Assembly: GCA_964461265.1 (NCBI GenBank)
Contig: CAYWTS010000002.1
Span: 124,001-188,000 of the forward strand
Direction: 5' to 3'
From: CAYWTS01 sp964461265
GTDB taxonomy: Bacteria > Bacteroidota > Ignavibacteria > Tepidaquicellales > OLB5
Length of the DNA: 64,000 bases
The position numbers and the translations under genes are program-made. Positions within the stretch are counted from its first letter, which is position 1; each line of letters opens with the position of its first letter. Below are positions 25,091 through 33,665 of the stretch, in pieces. The notes beneath the pieces are model-generated. The model saw only the letters and a list, made by a program, of their open reading frames with translations. It made no database searches and was not told the origin of the DNA.

Positions 25091-25120
25091 GTTTGGGGTT
25101 TGATAAGTCAAACCTCAAAC
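25091..25120 (+). promoter_or_regulatory. Strong stem-loop in the atpE-atpF spacer
   Basis: GTTTGGGGTTTG (25091-25102) pairs with CAAACCTCAAAC (25109-25120) over 12 bp with one G-T wobble and a 6-base loop. There is no T-run, so complete termination is unlikely. It may mark an mRNA processing or stability boundary that keeps c-subunit output above that of subunit b. Confidence 0.6.
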
Positions 25121-25140
25121 AAAATTTAAAAATATTAATT

Positions 25141-25707
25141 ATGACAACAGCTAATATTACATTAGCGGTATTTAGCTTTGTTAACCTGTTTATTAGTGTT
25201 GATTCAGGGAAGAAAGACACTTTGCTTTCGGTCGAACCGGGGCTGATGATATGGACGGTGATTATTTTCCTGATACTGCTTTTTCTCCTGAAGAAATATG
25301 CATGGAAACCGCTTCTAAACTCGCTGAATAACCGCGAACAGGGCATCAAGGATACAATCGACAGGGCAGAGAAGTTAAGAGAAGAAGCTGAAAAGATTCT
25401 GGAGGAAAATAAAAAGCGTCTTGAGGCAGCCGATGACCAATCACGAAAGATAATTAATGAAAGCAAAGAGCTTGCAGAAAAGCTGAAATCGGAACTGATA
25501 GCAAAAACCGGTGAAGAAACAAACCGGATGATTCAGCAGGCAAAATCGGAAATAGACAGGGAAAAACAAGCAGCTATCGATAAGCTAAAGGATGAAGTAG
25601 GCTCACTGGCTGTTCAGGCAGCCTCAAAAATTATTGATGAAAACCTTGACGAAAAAAAACAGAAAAAGATTCTAGAAAGCTTTATTAACCAGATACCAAA
25701 GAACTGA
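25141..25707 (+). CDS. atpF: F0F1 ATP synthase subunit b
   Basis: 188 residues from the ATG at 25141. The open frame reaches back to a TTG at 25093, but that start lies inside a stem-loop and adds 16 residues unlike the family. One membrane helix (about 32-54, MIWTVIIFLILLFLLKKYAWKPLL, with the usual aromatic-basic border) is followed by a long charged coiled coil (about 60-165) forming the peripheral stalk. It ends 10 bases before atpH. Confidence 0.94.
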   Translation: MTTANITLAVFSFVNLFISVDSGKKDTLLSVEPGLMIWTVIIFLILLFLLKKYAWKPLLNSLNNREQGIKDTIDRAEKLREEAEKILEENKKRLEAADDQSRKIINESKELAEKLKSELIAKTGEETNRMIQQAKSEIDREKQAAIDKLKDEVGSLAVQAASKIIDENLDEKKQKKILESFINQIPKN

Positions 25708-25717
25708 TAACCGGGAA

Positions 25718-26272
25718 ATGATAAGCAAAAAAATAGCACGCAGGTATACTTTAGCAGTTTATGAAATTGCTTTGCAAGATAAAATTATCGACAAGATACT
25801 GCAGGATTTTATGCTGATTAGAAATACAGCAAAATCTTCCCGGGAATTTATGCTTATGCTCCGCTCCCCGGTTATCAATTCCAAAAAAAAGCTGGCAGTT
25901 TTGGAAGCTCTCTTCGGTAAGGCAGTTAACACTTTAACAATGAAACTGATAGCAATACTTTGCGAGAAAAACAGGGAATCTTCCCTGTATGATATCTCTG
26001 TTGATTTTGAAACACTTGTTAACGAAAAGAAGGGGCTTGCTAAAGCTAAAGTTACAACTGCCATAGAGTTAACGGATAAAGAAAAAAATAACATTATTTC
26101 AAGGCTAAAGCAGTACACGGGTAAAGAACTTATTCCCAATTTCACTGTAGATAAGAATATCAAAGGCGGTTTTATTGCACAGGTAAGTGATACTATTATT
26201 GACGCCAGCATAAAAAGACAGCTTGAGCTTTTAAGAGAAGAGTTTGGGAAAGGAAGCACCGTTTTAAATTGA
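25718..26272 (+). CDS. atpH: F0F1 ATP synthase subunit delta
   Basis: 184 residues, normal length. The N-terminal helical domain (ARRYTLAVYEIALQDKIID) and the C-terminal conserved block (IKGGFIAQVSDTIIDASIKRQLELLRE) identify the stalk subunit that links alpha3beta3 to subunit b. It is followed by a 172-base spacer without a gene before atpA, the largest spacer in the operon, which might hold a secondary promoter. Confidence 0.95.
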   Translation: MISKKIARRYTLAVYEIALQDKIIDKILQDFMLIRNTAKSSREFMLMLRSPVINSKKKLAVLEALFGKAVNTLTMKLIAILCEKNRESSLYDISVDFETLVNEKKGLAKAKVTTAIELTDKEKNNIISRLKQYTGKELIPNFTVDKNIKGGFIAQVSDTIIDASIKRQLELLREEFGKGSTVLN

Positions 26273-26444
26273 TAACATAAATAAATTTGATTGACATTAT
26301 CCTAACCAAGCAAAAAAATGAAAGACCTGCAGCATTAGTTATGATTTCAGAATTATTAAAGTTTCATGACGAAACCTGCAGCTAAGATAAATTTCAATGC
26401 ATCATATAAAATTTTATAAAAATATTAAACATAAAGGATTTTAA

Positions 26445-27971
26445 ATGCCTGAAGTAAAACCGGATGAAGTATCTGCGATACTAAGAAAACAGTTAGCAGG
26501 ATTTGAAAAAGAAGTCGATATCTACGATGTAGGAACCGTAGTAAAAGTGGGTGATGGCGTTGCACATGTTTATGGACTCTCAAAATGCATGTCAAGCGAG
26601 CTTATCGAGTTCCCTAACGGAGTGTTCGGTATGGCTCTTAACCTTGAGGAAGATAACGTCGGCTGTATCCTGTTCGGTGAAAGCGAGCTTGTCAAAGAAG
26701 GCGATGAAGTAAGAAGAACAGGAAGAGTTGCTTCGATGCCCGTTGGCGAAGAAATGATAGGACGAGTAATTAATCCGCTTGGCCAGCCTATCGACGGAAA
26801 AGGACCTATTAACTGCAGCAAGTTTTCACCGATAGAAAGAAAGGCACTCGGTGTTATTCAACGACAGCCTGTAAAAGAACCTTTGCAAACAGGCATAATA
26901 GCTATTGACTCTATGATACCTATTGGCAGGGGGCAAAGAGAGTTGATTATTGGCGACAGACAGACGGGCAAAACGGCAATTGCAGTCGACACAATAATAA
27001 ACCAGAAAGGCAAGGATGTTTTCTGTATATATGTAGCAATAGGACAGAAAAATTCTACTGTTGCACAAGTAGTCTCAAAGCTCGAAGAATCGGGCGCAAT
27101 GGAATATACAACAGTAATATCAGCCACTGCATCTGACCCGGCACCGCTTCAATTTATTGCCCCTTACTCAGGTGCAACACTTGGTGAATATTTCCGTGAT
27201 TCAAAACGTCATTCTCTGTGTATATACGATGACCTCTCAAAACAGGCAGTGTCATACCGTGAGCTTTCACTGCTTCTGCGCAGACCCCCGGGACGCGAAG
27301 CTTACCCTGGTGATATATTTTACCTTCATTCAAGACTGCTTGAACGTGCAGCTAAACTAAGCGATGAACTTGGCGGAGGCAGCTTAACCGCACTTCCAGT
27401 TATCGAAACACAAGCAGGTGATATATCTGCTTATATACCAACTAACGTAATATCAATTACAGACGGACAGATATATCTTGAGCCAAACCTTTTCAATGCG
27501 GGTGTAAGACCGGCTATCAATGTAGGTATATCGGTATCACGTGTTGGAGGCTCAGCACAGATTAAAGCAATGAAAAAAGTTGCCGGCTCGTTAAGACTTG
27601 ACCTTGCTCAGTACAGGGAACTTGAAGCGTTTACAAAATTCGGCTCCGATCTCGATAAAGCTACTCTTCAGCAGTTAAGACGCGGTTCGAGGCTCGTTGA
27701 GATCCTCAAACAGGGGCAATTTGTCCCCTATCCTGTTGAAGAACAGGTTGTGCTCATACTTGCAGGTAACTATGGATATCTTGATGAAATACCACTGGAA
27801 GAAATACAGAGATTCATGAAAGAGTTCATCGAAACTATGCAGCTTAAACATCAGGATGTAATGAACGAAATTGCACAGAAGAAGGAGCTGACAGAAAACA
27901 TTATTAATAAGCTAAAGGAAATACTCGATACCTTTACCGGCAATTTTAAAGTTTCAATCAAAGCAGCATAA
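26445..27971 (+). CDS. atpA: F0F1 ATP synthase subunit alpha
   Basis: 508 residues, full length. P-loop GDRQTGKTA (about residue 170), the DDLSKQAVSYR and LLRRPPGREAYPGD blocks and the signature PAINVGISVSRVGGSAQ (about 360) are all present. Non-catalytic nucleotide-binding subunit of F1. The catalytic partner gene atpD is not in this operon. Confidence 0.98.
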   Translation: MPEVKPDEVSAILRKQLAGFEKEVDIYDVGTVVKVGDGVAHVYGLSKCMSSELIEFPNGVFGMALNLEEDNVGCILFGESELVKEGDEVRRTGRVASMPVGEEMIGRVINPLGQPIDGKGPINCSKFSPIERKALGVIQRQPVKEPLQTGIIAIDSMIPIGRGQRELIIGDRQTGKTAIAVDTIINQKGKDVFCIYVAIGQKNSTVAQVVSKLEESGAMEYTTVISATASDPAPLQFIAPYSGATLGEYFRDSKRHSLCIYDDLSKQAVSYRELSLLLRRPPGREAYPGDIFYLHSRLLERAAKLSDELGGGSLTALPVIETQAGDISAYIPTNVISITDGQIYLEPNLFNAGVRPAINVGISVSRVGGSAQIKAMKKVAGSLRLDLAQYRELEAFTKFGSDLDKATLQQLRRGSRLVEILKQGQFVPYPVEEQVVLILAGNYGYLDEIPLEEIQRFMKEFIETMQLKHQDVMNEIAQKKELTENIINKLKEILDTFTGNFKVSIKAA

Positions 27972-27977
27972 ATTATT

Positions 27978-28259
27978 ATGACTACAAAACCTCCTGCAAA
28001 AGTAAAACCCGAAGAACCCGACGCACCGGTTTCAAAAATATATGCAATGGTAGAGGAATTAAAAGATTCGATACCGGTTCTAAACGAGAGGTACCGGCTG
28101 GGTTTCTGCCTTCACCGTTTCTACATCGGTGAAGCCGGCACTATTAAAGAGGCAGTCTACTCGGCAAAACCAGATTCGAGCACAATAGAACTTGATGAAC
28201 TGGCAAGTATATTTTCAAAAAAATTTGAAGAGCTAAAATTAATTCCCCAAGACAGGTAA
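27978..28259 (+). CDS. Unknown 93-residue protein between atpA and atpG
   Basis: Soluble, 93 residues: a proline/charge-rich N terminus (about 1-18), then probable helix-rich sequence with YAMVEELKDSIPVLNERYRLGF, a central HRFYIGEAGTIKEAV and an acidic/helical C terminus. It starts 6 bases after atpA and its stop is followed after one base by the atpG start, so it is translated as part of the operon. No ATP synthase subunit normally lies here and it matches neither epsilon nor an inhibitor (IF1-, zeta- or epsilon-like) that I recognise. A lineage-specific accessory or regulatory subunit is an inference from position alone. Confidence 0.72.
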   Translation: MTTKPPAKVKPEEPDAPVSKIYAMVEELKDSIPVLNERYRLGFCLHRFYIGEAGTIKEAVYSAKPDSSTIELDELASIFSKKFEELKLIPQDR

Positions 28260-28260
28260 T

Positions 28261-29154
28261 TTGGCTACACTACGCGAAATAAAGGGAAGGATAAACAGCA
28301 TAAAGAGCACAGAGAAAATTACGCGTGCTATGAAAATGGTTGCAGCTGTAAAGTTCCGAAAGGCACAGGAAAGCATTCTGGCGGCAAGACCTTATGCAAG
28401 AAAAATCAATGAAATACTTACCATACTGATTCCTGCACTGCCTGAACTGGAAAATGACCTGCTTCAGGCACGTGAAGTAAAAAAACTGTGCGTCGTAGTT
28501 GTTACATCAGACAGAGGTTTATGCGGTTCTTTTAACACTAACCTTATTAAAGCTGCGGAACAACTTATTAAAGTCAAGTATGCTGATTTTTACAATTCAC
28601 ACAACCTGACATTGATTACAATCGGCAGGAAAGGATATACACACTTTTCTAAACGTCAATATGATATCTATGCACGGTACATCGGTGTATTCGACAAGCT
28701 TGAATTTACCCGTGCAAGGGAAATAGTAAATGATATGCTCGCGGGCTACCGTGAGGAAAAGTTTGATAAGATAATCTTTGTTTATAATGAGTTCAAATCA
28801 GCTATACAATGCAGGCTTGTTGAAGAGCAGTTCCTTCCTATATTAAGTCTTGAAGAAGAGACAGAACAAAAACATAAAAAAATTGTCTCCGAATTTATTT
28901 TTGAACCCGATGCAAAAGCAATTGTCGATTACTTATTGCCTAAACATCTTAATACACAGATGTGGCGGATATTGCTGGAATCGAATGCCTCGGAGCAGTC
29001 GCAGCGTATGACAGCAATGGAATCAGCAACCAAAAATGCTAACGACCTTATCCGTGAACTGCAGTTACACTATAACAAAGCACGCCAGGCAGCTATTACT
29101 AAGGAAATTCTCGAAGTCTCGGGCGGTGCTGAAGCATTAAGAGAACGAGGTTAA
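28261..29154 (+). CDS. atpG: F0F1 ATP synthase subunit gamma
   Basis: 297 residues. The start is TTG, giving the canonical N terminus MATLREIKGRINSIKSTEKITRAMKMVA of the rotor shaft; the C-terminal helix AMESATKNANDLIRELQLHYNKARQAAITKEI is equally conserved. It is the last gene of the cluster. atpD and atpC do not follow, which matches the split F-ATPase operons of Bacteroidota and Chlorobiota. Confidence 0.97.
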   Translation: MATLREIKGRINSIKSTEKITRAMKMVAAVKFRKAQESILAARPYARKINEILTILIPALPELENDLLQAREVKKLCVVVVTSDRGLCGSFNTNLIKAAEQLIKVKYADFYNSHNLTLITIGRKGYTHFSKRQYDIYARYIGVFDKLEFTRAREIVNDMLAGYREEKFDKIIFVYNEFKSAIQCRLVEEQFLPILSLEEETEQKHKKIVSEFIFEPDAKAIVDYLLPKHLNTQMWRILLESNASEQSQRMTAMESATKNANDLIRELQLHYNKARQAAITKEILEVSGGAEALRERG

Positions 29155-29244
29155 AATCTTCTCATTATTCTGAATTTTATAACATTCAACAACTTGTCCG
29201 CCTGCTGACGGATTCACCATTCACCATCTACTAACGATTATTAC

Positions 29245-29272
29245 ACATTGAACATTGAACATTGAACATTGA
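29245..29272. repeat. Four tandem copies of the heptamer ACATTGA
   Basis: ACATTGA is repeated four times without change. A second heptamer, ATTCACC, is repeated twice about 30 bases earlier. The array runs over the probable TTG start of the next gene (29262). Because 7 is not a multiple of 3, copy-number change would move the start relative to the reading frame. Confidence 0.85.
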
Positions 29273-29648
29273 CTCAAATAAGCTTTTCAGAATTTTCAGG
29301 ATTGACTACGATTTTGAAGTTTGGGTTGGTAAAGACGACCGTTCAAACGACTTACTGACATTCAAATACTCCAAACAAAACGATTTATGGTTTCATGTGA
29401 GAGGTTCAAGCGGTTCGCATGTACTGCTTAAATCGGTTTCGGGAGAAAACATACCAGCTAAAAAACACATCAAAGCCGCAGCAGAAATTACAGCATATTA
29501 CAGCAAATCAAGAAATGCTAAAAATGTAAAAGTATCTTACACCTTAGTTAAAAATGTTAGTAAATATAAAGGTGCTGATACAGGCAGTGTTGTAATAAAG
29601 GGTGAAAAACTGATTAAGGTAAACCCGAAAAAACCAATTACTGAATAA
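29262..29648 (+). CDS. Stand-alone NFACT-R (DUF814) RNA-binding domain protein
   Basis: 128 residues. The NFACT-R signature is clear: EVWVGKDDRSNDLLTFKYSKQNDLWFHVRGSSGSHVLLK, followed by AAAEITAYYSKSRNAKNVKVSYTLVKNVSKYKGADTGSV. In full-length NFACT proteins (RqcH/NEMF) this domain helps bind stalled ribosome-nascent chain complexes; single-domain versions are common in Bacteroidota and relatives with unestablished roles. The TTG at 29262 falls inside the heptamer array, so the exact start is uncertain. Confidence 0.85.
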   Translation: MNIDSNKLFRIFRIDYDFEVWVGKDDRSNDLLTFKYSKQNDLWFHVRGSSGSHVLLKSVSGENIPAKKHIKAAAEITAYYSKSRNAKNVKVSYTLVKNVSKYKGADTGSVVIKGEKLIKVNPKKPITE

Positions 29649-29755
29649 TAAGTAATGAAAAAATAATTTTTATTAATTACCTGCTAAGGTTGGAGGTGTT
29701 AAATTATATAGGAATAATTCGTGCTAATTCGTGTAATTCGCAGCAGGTACTAAAA

Positions 29756-30517
29756 TTAAAAATCATTAATCAAATTCTGTATCTTCATCTCTACTTCGCT
29801 TATCTTTCGTTCTATAGCTTCGGTACGTTCAGGTTTGGTTTTTAAGAGATGGGCATATGCCTCTATGGCATCGAAGTAATTCCCCTGCCTGGCAAAAATA
29901 TCAGCAAGTGTTTCGGTAATTATTTTAACTTCATACTTGTTTTTAAGACGTTTTTTTTCAAATTTGGGGAGGGTTTCTTCACGCTTGAAGACCAGGGAAG
30001 ATTCAAACACTTTTTTAAACTCTGCAAATTCATTGGAACCTTCAAAGTCGTAGTTTTTATACAATTCACCTGTTAAATCTTCGGATTCGTAAGTAGGGAA
30101 TAAATTATAATTATAATCCCTGTCATCAAATGGCTGGGCTTTAAAATCGAGTTTCGGAATTAAATCATCACCTGATTTGCGTGATACCTCGTTTTTAACA
30201 AGGTCATTTGCTATGGCAAGATATTTTTGTGCAATGCCAAGCTCAGGGTAATCGGTTAGTATCTCTTCGAAAATCGATTTGGCATCATAGAAATAACGGT
30301 TTGCGAGGTAACATTTTCCTAAAAGCAGCTTTGCTGTAGTATAATCCGGATAAAAATATAAGCCAAGATTCAATACATTAATTGCTTCGTTCACGTTACC
30401 GTCGATAATATAATAATTTGCTAGCTTAACAAATTCAGGTGAAAGCGGATTACTCCGTATTTTTTCTTCAAATTTTTTAACCAGATATTTTATTACATCG
30501 CTGTCAAGATTGTTCAT
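29756..30517 (-). CDS. Tetratricopeptide-repeat protein
   Basis: 253 residues, soluble, no signal peptide. TPR-like helical pairs at about 25-110 (SPEFVKLANYYIIDGNVNEAINVLNLGL, DYTTAKLLLGKCYLANRYFYDAKSIFEEIL, ELGIAQKYLAIA) and a last one near 205-240 (TLADIFARQGNYFDAIEAYAHLLKTKP), separated by an acidic low-complexity linker. It overlaps the glycosyltransferase gene by 4 bases and ends the operon. It probably acts as a scaffold; partner unknown. Confidence 0.82.
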   Translation of the reverse strand: MNNLDSDVIKYLVKKFEEKIRSNPLSPEFVKLANYYIIDGNVNEAINVLNLGLYFYPDYTTAKLLLGKCYLANRYFYDAKSIFEEILTDYPELGIAQKYLAIANDLVKNEVSRKSGDDLIPKLDFKAQPFDDRDYNYNLFPTYESEDLTGELYKNYDFEGSNEFAEFKKVFESSLVFKREETLPKFEKKRLKNKYEVKIITETLADIFARQGNYFDAIEAYAHLLKTKPERTEAIERKISEVEMKIQNLINDF

Positions 30518-31989
30518 GAAGCTGTTTCCCGTGCTGTTTTATTGGATACTACCACATGTTTAATAGAAAGATACGCTACCAGGCCAAATCCGAATGTAAA
30601 CATAAGCTGGAAAGGTACAGCCGATATCTGGAGTGTTACTAATGATACTACTACGCTTCCGAAGCTGTATAAGGCAAGTATCACTTCCAGTATAACTAAA
30701 AACGACAATTTTTTATGAACATACTTTTTATTTTTCCATGTGTCTTTGTTGTCTTCTATTTTGTACTTTGGTGTTCTGACAAATTCGGATTTTTTATTCA
30801 CCAGTCCTTCAATAACAGCTTTGGTATTATTAATGGCAAAACCCATAGTGCCTGCCATAAAAACGGGAAAAAGCAGAATCCTGTCGCGCCAGTCGTGATA
30901 CACATCCTTCTGCGAATAAAGATAGAAGATAAACGATGCTATAAAGGCAAGAACAAAAACCGACATAAAGGCAAAATATGTATCATATTTCCCGGTATTC
31001 TTAATCAGAACCACAGGCATATTAAGAAGGCAAGCCATCAGAATAAAAGGAAACACGATGTTATTTGTAAGATGAAAAGTAGAAATTATTTTCAGCTTCA
31101 GCGGGAAACCCGATTTCCATACTCTCGGCAGTATTTTCTTTGCTGTTTCAATAGCACCCTTGGTCCAGCGGAACTGCTGCGATTTTACCGAGATAATTTC
31201 AGACGGTACCTCGGCAGGAGTTGTAAAATCGGTCAGGTAACGGAACTTCCAGCCTTTAAGCTGTGCGCGGTACGAAAGGTCAAGGTCTTCGGTCAAGGTA
31301 TCAGCTTCCCAGTTGCCTGCATCGAATATACATTCCTTACGCCATACACCGCTTGTACCGTTAAAATTAATGAAAAAATCTGCTTTGTTTCTGACCTGTT
31401 GTTCTATAACAAAGTGCCCGTCCAGTGCCAGTGCCTGTATCTGGGTTATTAAAGAATAACTTCGGTTTAAATGCTCCCAGCGTGTCTGCACCATTCCAAT
31501 CTTAGGGTCTTTAAAGAATGGTAATACAGTTTTCAGAAAATTTGGTCTTGGAATAAAATCTGCATCAAATATTCCGATATATTCACCTTTTGCTGTTTTT
31601 AATCCTTCCTTCAAAGCACCTGCCTTGTATCCCGTCCTGTTTTTACGGTGAATATGCTTGATATCGAATCCTCTCAAATGGTATTCCTCTACAATATTGG
31701 CAACAATTTCAACAGTCTCATCGGTTGAATCGTCAAGAACCTGAATTTCAAGCTTATCGATCGGATAGTCAATTTCGCAGGTCGACTTAACCAGTCTTTC
31801 AATAACATACATCTCGTTGTAAATAGGAAGCTGCAGGGTCACCATTGGAAATTCTTCTAAATTATTGCTCAGGTCATCCCTGCGGTGTCGGTGCTTCAGG
31901 TAATAATAAATCATAATAAAACCATGAGACCCGAAAGTAAAAAGAATAAGCAGTGATGCTATATAAGAAAATAATATTATCTTTTCCAA
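30514..31989 (-). CDS. Family 2 membrane glycosyltransferase (cellulose-synthase-like)
   Basis: 491 residues. An N-terminal membrane helix (about 5-28), a GT-A catalytic domain (about 45-290) with the D, D, D and QxxRW motifs (LDDSTD, GIFDADFIP, LTEDLDLSYRAQLKGW, SQQFRWTKG), and at least four C-terminal helices (about 305-330, 340-360, 420-445, 455-475). It should transfer sugars from a nucleotide sugar to a growing polysaccharide or glycolipid at the inner membrane. Placement directly after lptE suggests cell-envelope biogenesis, though the product cannot be named. Confidence 0.9.
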   Translation of the reverse strand: MEKIILFSYIASLLILFTFGSHGFIMIYYYLKHRHRRDDLSNNLEEFPMVTLQLPIYNEMYVIERLVKSTCEIDYPIDKLEIQVLDDSTDETVEIVANIVEEYHLRGFDIKHIHRKNRTGYKAGALKEGLKTAKGEYIGIFDADFIPRPNFLKTVLPFFKDPKIGMVQTRWEHLNRSYSLITQIQALALDGHFVIEQQVRNKADFFINFNGTSGVWRKECIFDAGNWEADTLTEDLDLSYRAQLKGWKFRYLTDFTTPAEVPSEIISVKSQQFRWTKGAIETAKKILPRVWKSGFPLKLKIISTFHLTNNIVFPFILMACLLNMPVVLIKNTGKYDTYFAFMSVFVLAFIASFIFYLYSQKDVYHDWRDRILLFPVFMAGTMGFAINNTKAVIEGLVNKKSEFVRTPKYKIEDNKDTWKNKKYVHKKLSFLVILEVILALYSFGSVVVSLVTLQISAVPFQLMFTFGFGLVAYLSIKHVVVSNKTARETAS

Positions 31990-32010
31990 TTAATAACCTG
32001 TATATTAACT

Positions 32011-32517
32011 TTACCAGTTCGAAATCACTTCAAGTAAAATATCATCGGTTATGCGGTCCATAGCCAGTTTAAGTCCTTCATCGCGTTTTGAAAATCCGCC
32101 TGATGAACTGTCATATTCACCGTAGTTCGAAAATTCTTTTTTCCAAATAAGCTTTTGCTTTTTAAGATTCTGAAATTCTACCGAAACATATATTGTTAAT
32201 TTGCGTTTTGATACCTGTTCACCGCCTGATACAACAAGCACTTCATCTTTCATCGATTTAATTACACAGGCAATCATTCCGTCAGCATTCACTTTCTCTG
32301 CATATTCAAGCGTGTTATCATTAATAAATTTTTGCTTAAGAATAACTGTCATATCCTCACCTGCCTGTGCAATCCCGAAATTGCTTTCATCTGTTATGCC
32401 GGGTATAAAAATGGTTTTAATCCCTTCGGGCGGAGATGCCCCTTTAAAGCTGTAATTACAAGAAATAAAATTAAGCAGCAGGGGAATGATGAACAATATC
32501 GGTGAATTTATTCTCAT
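32011..32517 (-). CDS. lptE: LPS-assembly lipoprotein LptE
   Basis: 168 residues. Lipoprotein signal peptide with lipobox LNFISC (Cys20), then the family pattern: NYSFKGASPPEGIKTIFIPGITDESNFG, a helix-beta layout with central SKRKLTIYVSVEFQNLKKQKLIWKKEFSNYGEY, and a C-terminal helix (AMDRITDDILLEVISNW). LptE plugs the LptD barrel and helps place lipopolysaccharide in the outer leaflet. Its start overlaps the end of the sigma-54 activator gene by 4 bases. This shows the organism is diderm with an LPS export route. Confidence 0.88.
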   Translation of the reverse strand: MRINSPILFIIPLLLNFISCNYSFKGASPPEGIKTIFIPGITDESNFGIAQAGEDMTVILKQKFINDNTLEYAEKVNADGMIACVIKSMKDEVLVVSGGEQVSKRKLTIYVSVEFQNLKKQKLIWKKEFSNYGEYDSSSGGFSKRDEGLKLAMDRITDDILLEVISNW

Positions 32518-33665
32518 GCGTGCCGCTTCCTTCCATTCTTCAGTTCATAATTCTTGAATTTTCTGTAAAGTGTTCTTGTGCTTATGTTCAGTTTTTCTGA
32601 AATCGTATTAACATTACCGTTATATTTATGCCAGTAGTAAGTTAAAATTTCCCTTTCAAGCTCTCCAAAATCGTAATTATCTATTTTATTATCATCAATG
32701 AACAATCCTGTAGGCTCATTTCTTGTAATAGTAACATTAGAAAGACCAAGTCCTGCCAGCTGCTGTTTAACATCCATAATGTCTGTTTTCAGTTCAAACA
32801 ATGCTCTCAGAAGCAACTGCTTATCGTCTTTATCTTTATAAAGTGTTATTGGTGCAGGCAGTGAATTTCCGCCCGGTATGTTCAGGTTACGGACAACATC
32901 ATTTCTCGTAATAACCTTCTCGGCATTTAATGTAATAAGACTCTCTGTAAAATTTTTAAGCTGTCTTATATTACCGGGCCAGCTGTAATTGCTGATATAA
33001 TTCATAGCTTCATCTTCAATTCCACGGAACACAATATTATTTCTCTCGCAAAACCGTCGAACAAAATGATTGAACAAAATCGGTATGTCCTCCGCTCTTT
33101 CTCTTAACGGAGGAATATAGATATTAATAGACCGCAGGCGGTAGTAAAGATCTTCCCTGAAATGAGCGGTGGAAATCTGATGCTCAAGGTTTTTATTTGT
33201 AGCAGCAATTATACGAACATTAATTTTCTCAGTCTTATTCCCGCCGACTTTCATATATTCCCCGTTTTCGATTACACGAAGAAATTTTACCTGCGTCGGC
33301 AATGGAAGTTCACCAATCTCATCAAGAAAAATTGTGCCATTGTTAGCCAGTTCAAAGTAACCTTTACGGGTCTCAACAGCACCTGTGAACGAACCTTTCT
33401 GATGGCCGAATAATTCACTTTCAATTATTCCTTCAGGTATAGCCCCGCAGTTAACCGTTACAAACGGTTTGCCGTTTCGTTTACTTAAACGGTAAATCTC
33501 ATTTGCAACAACCTCCTTGCCTACGCCGCTTTCACCTGTTATAAGTATGGTAACATCTGTCGGGGCAACCTGACGGATTATATGGCGTAACTCTACAACA
33601 GGTATAGAAACACCCAGAAATTCGGATTCTATTGAATTATTTTTATCTGTCAACCAACTCACCAA
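32514..33665 (-). CDS. Sigma-54-dependent activator without receiver domain
   Basis: 383 residues. The AAA+ domain begins almost at once (about 20-250): Walker A GESGVGKE, Walker B GTIFLDEIGELP, RLRSINIYIPPLRER. The sigma-contacting loop reads GSFTGA instead of GAFTGA. The C-terminal Fis-type helix-turn-helix is NVNTISEKLNISTRTLYRKF. Without an N-terminal sensor, activity must be set by expression or a partner protein. The start is TTG 33665 or a nearby GTG/TTG, overlapping the end of miaB by up to 23 bases. Position between miaB and lptE in one operon points to envelope-linked regulation. Confidence 0.9.
   Translation of the reverse strand: MVSWLTDKNNSIESEFLGVSIPVVELRHIIRQVAPTDVTILITGESGVGKEVVANEIYRLSKRNGKPFVTVNCGAIPEGIIESELFGHQKGSFTGAVETRKGYFELANNGTIFLDEIGELPLPTQVKFLRVIENGEYMKVGGNKTEKINVRIIAATNKNLEHQISTAHFREDLYYRLRSINIYIPPLRERAEDIPILFNHFVRRFCERNNIVFRGIEDEAMNYISNYSWPGNIRQLKNFTESLITLNAEKVITRNDVVRNLNIPGGNSLPAPITLYKDKDDKQLLLRALFELKTDIMDVKQQLAGLGLSNVTITRNEPTGLFIDDNKIDNYDFGELEREILTYYWHKYNGNVNTISEKLNISTRTLYRKFKNYELKNGRKRHA

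Noticed and set aside
30715..31452. 245-residue open frame opposite the glycosyltransferase gene
   Set aside because: Antisense shadow of a gene whose catalytic motifs are clear; the translated shadow has no recognisable domain.
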